Shown: piece after piece, positions 4,412 through 8,482 of the stretch | Numbering within the stretch: the stretch's first letter is position 1 | Layout of the letters: every line of letters begins with the position of its first letter | NCBI GenBank assembly: GCA_021780015.1 | Contig: JAJXZN010000156.1 | Coordinates: 1-8,482, forward strand | Direction: 5' to 3' | DNA length: 8,482 bases | From: Pseudomonadota bacterium | GTDB taxonomy: Bacteria; Pseudomonadota; Alphaproteobacteria; Rhizobiales; Beijerinckiaceae | Notes under the pieces: generated by a model | What the model saw: only the letters and a program-made list of their open reading frames with translations | Database searches by the model: none | What the model was told of the DNA's origin: nothing | Made by a program: the position numbers and the translations under genes

Positions 4412-5587
4412 TTGACGCGGGCACGCGCCTATCTCGACCATAATGCTACGACTCCGTTGCGGCCGGCCGCGCGCGAGGCGATGGTGGCCGCCTTGGGGCA
4501 GGGCGGCAATGCCTCTTCGGTGCATCGCGAAGGCCGGCACGCCCGGGCCCTGATCGAGGCGGCGCGGGAAAGCCTCGCCCGCTTCGTCAAAACCCAGCCC
4601 AAGAATGTCTATTTTACCTCGGGTGCCACGGAAGCGCTCAATCTGGCGCTCACGCCCGGGCTTGAGCTTGACGGCAACAAGGCGCCCTTCGATGTGCTCC
4701 TGGTCTCGGCGGGGGAACATGCCGGCGTCCTGCAAGGCCATCGCTTCCCTGCTGCGGCCGTCGAAAAACTGCCGCTGACGCCCGACGGCGTCCTCGATCT
4801 CGCCGCGCTCGATACGGCTTTGGCGCGCCATGCGGGGCGTCGGGTCCTGCTGGCGCTCCAGGCCGCCAATAACGAGACGGGCGTGCTGCAGCCGGTCGCC
4901 GCGGCTGCGGGGCGCGTCCAGGCCGCCGGCGGCGCGCTCGTCTGCGATGCCGTCCAGGCGGCAGGCAAAGCGGCCTGTGACTTCGCTGCGCTCGGCGCGG
5001 ATATTCTGGTGCTTTCGGCCCACAAAATCGGGGGGCCGCAAGGCGCAGGCGCCCTTTGTTTTGGCGCCGGCCGGCATCATATTGCGGATACGATCGTTCG
5101 GGGCGGCGGCCAGGAACGCGGGCTGCGCGCCGGGACCGAAAATGTCGCGGCGATCGCGGGTTTTGCCGCTGCGACGGAGAGTTTGGCTGAGGCTGGGGCG
5201 ATTGAGATTGCCCGATTAGCCAGGCTGCGCGATAGGCTGGAGCGGGATGTGCTGGTGAGTGCGCCCGATGTCGTGTTCTTTGGCGCTGGCGTCGCTCGCC
5301 TGCCGAATACCGCGAATTTCGCGGTGCCCGGCGTGGGGGCGGAGGTTTTGCTGATGGCGCTCGATCTCGAAGGCGTCGCGGTCTCGTCCGGGTCCGCCTG
5401 TTCTTCGGGCAAGGTCAAGCGCTCGCACGTACTTGAGGCGATGAGCGTGCCGTCCGCCTTGGCGGAAGGCGCGATCCGGGTGAGCTTCGGTTGGAGTTCC
5501 GAGGAGGACGATGTGGACATGTTTCGGATCGCCTTCGCCAAGGCGGTCGAAACGATCCGGTCAAAGCGGGTGAAGCCCGCCGCGTAA
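4412..5587 (+). CDS. Cysteine desulfurase, class I (IscS/NifS-like), first gene of the suf operon
   Basis: This PLP enzyme converts L-cysteine to alanine and a protein-bound persulfide that feeds Fe-S assembly. Its 391 residues are full length. Motifs in order are YLDHNATTPLRP (7-18), TSGATEAL (69-76), the H103 region (GEHAGVL), NNETG (153-157), D179-x2-Q182 for cofactor contacts, the PLP lysine K205 in SAHKIGGPQGAGAL, RAGTEN (239-244), and active-site C330 in SSGSACSSGKVKRSHVL. The long Cys loop ending in SHVLEAM marks class I (IscS/NifS type), not the class II SufS usual for E. coli suf. In rhizobial suf operons a class I enzyme (often called SufS2) precedes sufB and a class II SufS1 follows sufD, which fits this position. 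Translation begins at TTG. The gap to sufB is 50 bp. Confidence 0.95.
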   Translation: MTRARAYLDHNATTPLRPAAREAMVAALGQGGNASSVHREGRHARALIEAARESLARFVKTQPKNVYFTSGATEALNLALTPGLELDGNKAPFDVLLVSAGEHAGVLQGHRFPAAAVEKLPLTPDGVLDLAALDTALARHAGRRVLLALQAANNETGVLQPVAAAAGRVQAAGGALVCDAVQAAGKAACDFAALGADILVLSAHKIGGPQGAGALCFGAGRHHIADTIVRGGGQERGLRAGTENVAAIAGFAAATESLAEAGAIEIARLARLRDRLERDVLVSAPDVVFFGAGVARLPNTANFAVPGVGAEVLLMALDLEGVAVSSGSACSSGKVKRSHVLEAMSVPSALAEGAIRVSFGWSSEEDDVDMFRIAFAKAVETIRSKRVKPAA

Positions 5588-5602
5588 TTGAAGTCTGAAC
5601 CA

Positions 5603-5619
5603 GCGGTCCTTGAAACCGC
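5603..5619 (+). other. Small intercistronic hairpin before sufB
   Basis: GCGGT (5603-5607) and ACCGC (5615-5619) form a perfect 5-bp stem with a 7-base loop in the 50-bp gap between the desulfurase and sufB. It ends shortly before the GAGGAG ribosome binding site of sufB. Its role is unknown; such stems can mark processing sites or tune translation of the downstream cistron. Confidence 0.25.
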
Positions 5620-5637
5620 CGAGGTGAGGAGAGAAGA

Positions 5638-7122
5638 ATGGCTGCGGTGCAGGAAACGATCGATCGCGTCAAGTCGATCGACGTGAGTGAATATAAGTAT
5701 GGCTTCTTCTCCGAGATCGAGTCGGAAAAGGCGCCGAAGGGGCTCAACGAAGACATCGTCCGTTTCATTTCGGCCAAGAAGAATGAGCCGGAATGGCTGA
5801 CCGAGTGGCGGCTCGAAGCCTATCGCCGCTGGCTGACGATGCAGGAGCCGCGCTGGGCGCGGGTCGCTTACGAGCCGATCCCTTATCAAGAGCTCTATTA
5901 TTACGCCGCGCCGAAGACCGCCGCGGGGCCGAAGTCGCTCGACGAGGTCGATCCCGAACTGCTCAAGGTCTACGAGAAGCTCGGCATTCCGCTGAACGAG
6001 CGGGCGATCCTCGCCGGCGTCGAAGGCGCAGCCGAGGCGTCGAGCCGCGTCGCGGTCGATGCGGTGTTCGATTCGGTCTCGGTCATCACGACCTTCAAGG
6101 AAGAGCTGGCCAAGGCCGGCGTGATCTTCTGCTCGATCTCGGAAGCCGTGCGAACGCATCCGGAGCTGGTGCGCAAGTACCTCGGCTCCGTCGTGCCGCC
6201 GACCGACAATTTCTTCGCGACGCTGAACTCGGCCGTCTTCTCCGACGGGTCGTTCGTCTATGTGCCGCCGGGCGTGCGCTGCCCGATGGAGCTTTCGACC
6301 TATTTCCGGATCAACGAGAAGAACACCGGCCAGTTCGAGCGCACGCTGATCATCGCCGACAAGGGCGCGTACGTCTCCTATCTGGAAGGCTGCACGGCGC
6401 CGAAGCGCGACGAAAACCAGCTGCATGCGGCGGTCGTCGAACTGATTGCACTCGATGATGCCGAGATCAAATATTCAACGGTCCAGAACTGGTATCCGGG
6501 CGATGCCGCAGGCAAGGGCGGCGTCTATAATTTCGTCACCAAGCGCGGCGATTGCCGCGGCGCGAACTCGAAGATTTCCTGGACACAGGTCGAGACCGGT
6601 TCGGCGATCACCTGGAAATATCCGTCCTGCATCCTGCGCGGCGACAATTCGCGCGGCGAATTCTATTCGATCGCCATCTCGAACGGTCACCAGCAGGTCG
6701 ATTCCGGCACCAAGATGATCCACCTCGGCAAGAACACGACAAGCCGAGTGATCTCGAAGGGCATTGCCGCCGGGGCTTCGCAGAACACCTATCGCGGTCA
6801 GGTATCGTCGCACCGCAAGGCGACGGGCGCGCGCAATTTCACCAATTGCGACTCGCTGCTCATCGGCAATGACTGCGGCGCGCATACGGTGCCCTATATC
6901 GAGGCACATAATCACTCGACGCAGTTCGAGCACGAGGCGACGACCTCGAAGATCTCCGAAGATCAGCTCTTCTATTGCATGCAGCGCGGGCTCGACGCCG
7001 AAGAGGCGACGGCGCTGATCGTCAACGGCTTCGTCCGCGACGTGCTGCAGCAATTGCCGATGGAATTCGCCGTCGAAGCGCAGAAGCTGATCGCGGTTTC
7101 GCTTGAAGGCAGCGTCGGCTGA
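5638..7122 (+). CDS. sufB: Fe-S cluster assembly scaffold protein SufB
   Basis: SufB is the core scaffold of the SufBC2D complex in the cytoplasm; the nascent cluster forms at the SufB-SufD interface. The 494 residues match the family length. The N-terminal region reads KGLNEDIV and WRLEAYRRW. The beta-helix core contains [15 protein letters not shown] (209-223), YLEGCTAP with C252, and NCDSLLIG with C404. H432 and E433 lie in [10 protein letters not shown], and the C-terminal helices contain [16 protein letters not shown]252, C404, H432 and E433 correspond to E. coli C254, C405, H433 and E434, the residues tied to sulfur acceptance and cluster assembly, so the scaffold looks functional. The ATG at 5638 follows GAGGAGAG at good distance. 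The gene sits between the desulfurase and sufC (34-bp gap), as expected for one transcript. The long opposite-strand frame over its 5' half is a composition artefact. Confidence 0.98.
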   Translation: MAAVQETIDRVKSIDVSEYKYGFFSEIESEKAPKGLNEDIVRFISAKKNEPEWLTEWRLEAYRRWLTMQEPRWARVAYEPIPYQELYYYAAPKTAAGPKSLDEVDPELLKVYEKLGIPLNERAILAGVEGAAEASSRVAVDAVFDSVSVITTFKEELAKAGVIFCSISEAVRTHPELVRKYLGSVVPPTDNFFATLNSAVFSDGSFVYVPPGVRCPMELSTYFRINEKNTGQFERTLIIADKGAYVSYLEGCTAPKRDENQLHAAVVELIALDDAEIKYSTVQNWYPGDAAGKGGVYNFVTKRGDCRGANSKISWTQVETGSAITWKYPSCILRGDNSRGEFYSIAISNGHQQVDSGTKMIHLGKNTTSRVISKGIAAGASQNTYRGQVSSHRKATGARNFTNCDSLLIGNDCGAHTVPYIEAHNHSTQFEHEATTSKISEDQLFYCMQRGLDAEEATALIVNGFVRDVLQQLPMEFAVEAQKLIAVSLEGSVG

Positions 7123-7156
7123 TCAGCCCGCGCCTCTCGTTGCAAGGATCACAATC

Positions 7157-7909
7157 ATGTTGGACGTCAGAAATTTGAGCGTGTCGATCGGCGACCGCGA
7201 AATCCTGAAGGACTTCAATCTCACCGTCGCCGACGGCGAAGTTGCCGCGATCATGGGGCCGAACGGCTCCGGCAAATCGACGCTCTCTTATGTCATCGCC
7301 GGCAAGCCGGATTATGAAGTCACTTCGGGCGAAGTGCTGCTCGACGGCGAGAACATCCTCGACCTCTCGCCCGACGAGCGCGCTGCCAGGGGCGTATTTC
7401 TCGCCTTTCAATATCCGGTCGAGATTCCCGGCGTCACGACGATGACCTTCTTGAAGGCGACGCTCAACGCCATTCGCAAGCAGCGCGGCGAGCCCGAGCT
7501 TTCGATTCCCGATTTCATGAAGCGGGTGAATGCCGCGGCGGCGAAGCTCGACATCAAGTCCGACCTGTTGAAGCGCGCCGTCAATGTCGGCTTCTCCGGC
7601 GGCGAGAAGAAGCGCATGGATATTTTCCAAATGGCGTTTCTCGAGCCGCGCTTTGCCATTCTCGACGAGACGGATTCGGGCCTCGATATCGACGCCCTCA
7701 GGATCGTCGCCGATGGCGTCAACGCTTTGCGAACCAAGGGGCGTAGCTTCCTCGTCATCACCCATTATCAGCGCCTGCTCGAATATATCGTGCCGGACAA
7801 AGTGCATGTGATGGCGGGCGGGCGCATCGTGCGCAGCGGCGGCAAGGAGCTGGCGCTCGAACTCGAGAAGAACGGCTACCGCGACTACGTCGAAGCAGAA
7901 GTGGCATAG
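7157..7909 (+). CDS. sufC: Fe-S cluster assembly ATPase SufC
   Basis: SufC is the ABC-type ATPase of the SufBC2D complex; ATP binding drives its dimerisation and opens the SufB-SufD interface for cluster building. The 250 residues contain Walker A GPNGSGKST (34-42, K40), Q-loop Q85, signature FSGGEKKR (146-153), Walker B FAILDETDSGLD (166-177, with D170, E171 and D173), and the switch H203 in ITHYQRLL. These positions match the catalytic K40, E171, D173 and H203 of E. coli SufC. The ATG at 7157 has AAGGA 8 bases upstream (7144-7148). An earlier in-frame start at 7103 would overlap sufB and add residues absent from the family. It follows sufB by 34 bp and ends 3 bp before the sufD start, so translation is probably coupled. 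Confidence 0.98.
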   Translation: MLDVRNLSVSIGDREILKDFNLTVADGEVAAIMGPNGSGKSTLSYVIAGKPDYEVTSGEVLLDGENILDLSPDERAARGVFLAFQYPVEIPGVTTMTFLKATLNAIRKQRGEPELSIPDFMKRVNAAAAKLDIKSDLLKRAVNVGFSGGEKKRMDIFQMAFLEPRFAILDETDSGLDIDALRIVADGVNALRTKGRSFLVITHYQRLLEYIVPDKVHVMAGGRIVRSGGKELALELEKNGYRDYVEAEVA

Positions 7910-7912
7910 GCC

Positions 7913-8482
7913 ATGAGCATTCCAGTCATTCCCACGCCGACGGCTGCGGAAAGCGCGCTGGCCGAAGCGTTCCGCGAGGCGAAGGCCAACCTGCCGGGCA
8001 ATCCGGCCGTTGCCGAACAGCGGGCGCAGGCTTTCGCGGCCTTTGCCCGCGCCGGCCTGCCCAACCGCCGCATCGAAGCCTGGCACTATACCGACTTGCG
8101 CAATCTGATGCGCCGGGCGCTGCCGCTCGCGCCGATCCCGACGGATCAGCAGATTGCCAAGCTGTCCGCCGAGGCCGGTAAATTGCCATCGCCGCGGCTG
8201 GTGCTCGTCGATGGCATCTTTGTCCCGGAATTGTCAGGGCCATTGCCGGCCGGCATCAAAGTGATGTCGGTCGCGGCGGCGCTGGCGCAAGGCACGCCGG
8301 CGCTGATCGAAGGCCTTGACGCCGCCTGGGCCGAGGCCGACGACGCGATGGTCTCGCTCAATGCGGCCTTGATGCAGGACGGTCTCGTCATCGACGTCGC
8401 GCCGGGCACGACGCACGAAGCCCCTTTGCATATCGTCCATGCGACCGTAGCGTCCGAGCCCGCGGCGCGGTTTTCGCGCTCG
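7913..8482 (+). CDS. sufD: Fe-S cluster assembly protein SufD, N-terminal part (runs off the window)
   Basis: SufD is the SufB paralogue that pairs with SufB and SufC in the scaffold complex. The frame is open from the ATG at 7913 to the last base, giving 190 codons of an expected 420-440. The N-terminal helical domain contains GLPNRRIEAWHYTDLR (about 48-63), the family's most recognisable early motif. A first beta-strand region (PRLVLVDGIFVPELS) and LNAALMQDGLVIDVAPG, entering the beta-helix, follow. Downstream residues that contact SufB are outside the window. Only 3 bases separate it from the sufC stop and there is no strong Shine-Dalgarno sequence, so it likely depends on ribosomes finishing sufC. 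Further suf genes (class II sufS, the A-type carrier and others) would be expected beyond the window. Confidence 0.95.
   Translation, partial: MSIPVIPTPTAAESALAEAFREAKANLPGNPAVAEQRAQAFAAFARAGLPNRRIEAWHYTDLRNLMRRALPLAPIPTDQQIAKLSAEAGKLPSPRLVLVDGIFVPELSGPLPAGIKVMSVAAALAQGTPALIEGLDAAWAEADDAMVSLNAALMQDGLVIDVAPGTTHEAPLHIVHATVASEPAARFSRS

Noticed and set aside
4307..5080. Open reading frame of about 257 codons on the minus strand, starting inside the desulfurase and ending in the suf leader
   Set aside because: It is antisense to conserved PLP-enzyme sequence and has no motif of its own.
5077..6426. Open reading frame of about 449 codons on the minus strand across the desulfurase end and sufB start
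   Set aside because: It lies antisense to two secure genes, spans their intergenic gap, has arginine-rich low-information sequence and shows no family motif. Long antisense frames are expected at this GC content.
7022..8086. Open reading frame of about 354 codons on the minus strand across sufC
   Set aside because: It is antisense to sufB, sufC and sufD, all with intact motifs. Its composition is that of a codon-bias shadow.

Overview
The window is an ordinary-looking chromosomal segment of a high-GC alphaproteobacterium. The SUF proteins, the Irr-type operator in front of them, the Crp/Fnr type and a characteristic dispersed palindrome all point to the order Hyphomicrobiales (Rhizobiales). 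A Beijerinckiaceae- or Bradyrhizobium-like lineage is my best guess, with low confidence. I see no transposase, phage gene, tRNA, rRNA or CRISPR array.

Layout. (1) Bases 1-656 hold the 3' part of anmK (anhydromuramic acid kinase, cell-wall recycling). A cysteine-free carboxymuconolactone-decarboxylase/AhpD-fold protein follows at 729-1295. (2) A 44-bp palindromic extragenic element (1355-1398) separates it from a convergent Crp/Fnr-family regulator (1400-2152, minus). (3) That regulator is divergent from a membrane sensor-kinase-like protein (2343-3398, plus) across about 190 bp containing two inverted repeats. (4) The kinase gene converges on a small alpha/beta hydrolase gene (3431-4123, minus). 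Half of the dispersed palindrome reappears at their junction. (5) A 288-bp intergenic region (4124-4411) carries a perfect GTTAGAA-TTG-TTCTAAC palindrome that resembles an Irr box. It sits at the expected start point of a possible promoter and is followed by a leader hairpin. (6) The rest is a SUF iron-sulfur assembly operon: class I cysteine desulfurase (4412-5587, TTG start), sufB (5638-7122), sufC (7157-7909) and the first 190 codons of sufD (7913 to the window end).

How the genes work together. The desulfurase takes sulfur from cysteine and SufB-SufC-SufD form the ATP-driven scaffold that builds Fe-S clusters. The Irr-like site suggests that iron or heme status controls the operon. The divergent Crp/Fnr and kinase genes look like a regulatory pair, but their signal is unknown.

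The points most worth a second look are: the kinase has lost the phospho-accepting histidine while keeping its ATP-binding boxes; its extracytoplasmic or loop segment carries a 15-bp tandem repeat encoding H-x4-H-x4-H-x4-C; the Crp/Fnr protein keeps three of the four E. coli FNR cluster cysteines at identical spacing; and the suf promoter region has the Irr-like operator. I found no wholly new multi-gene system.
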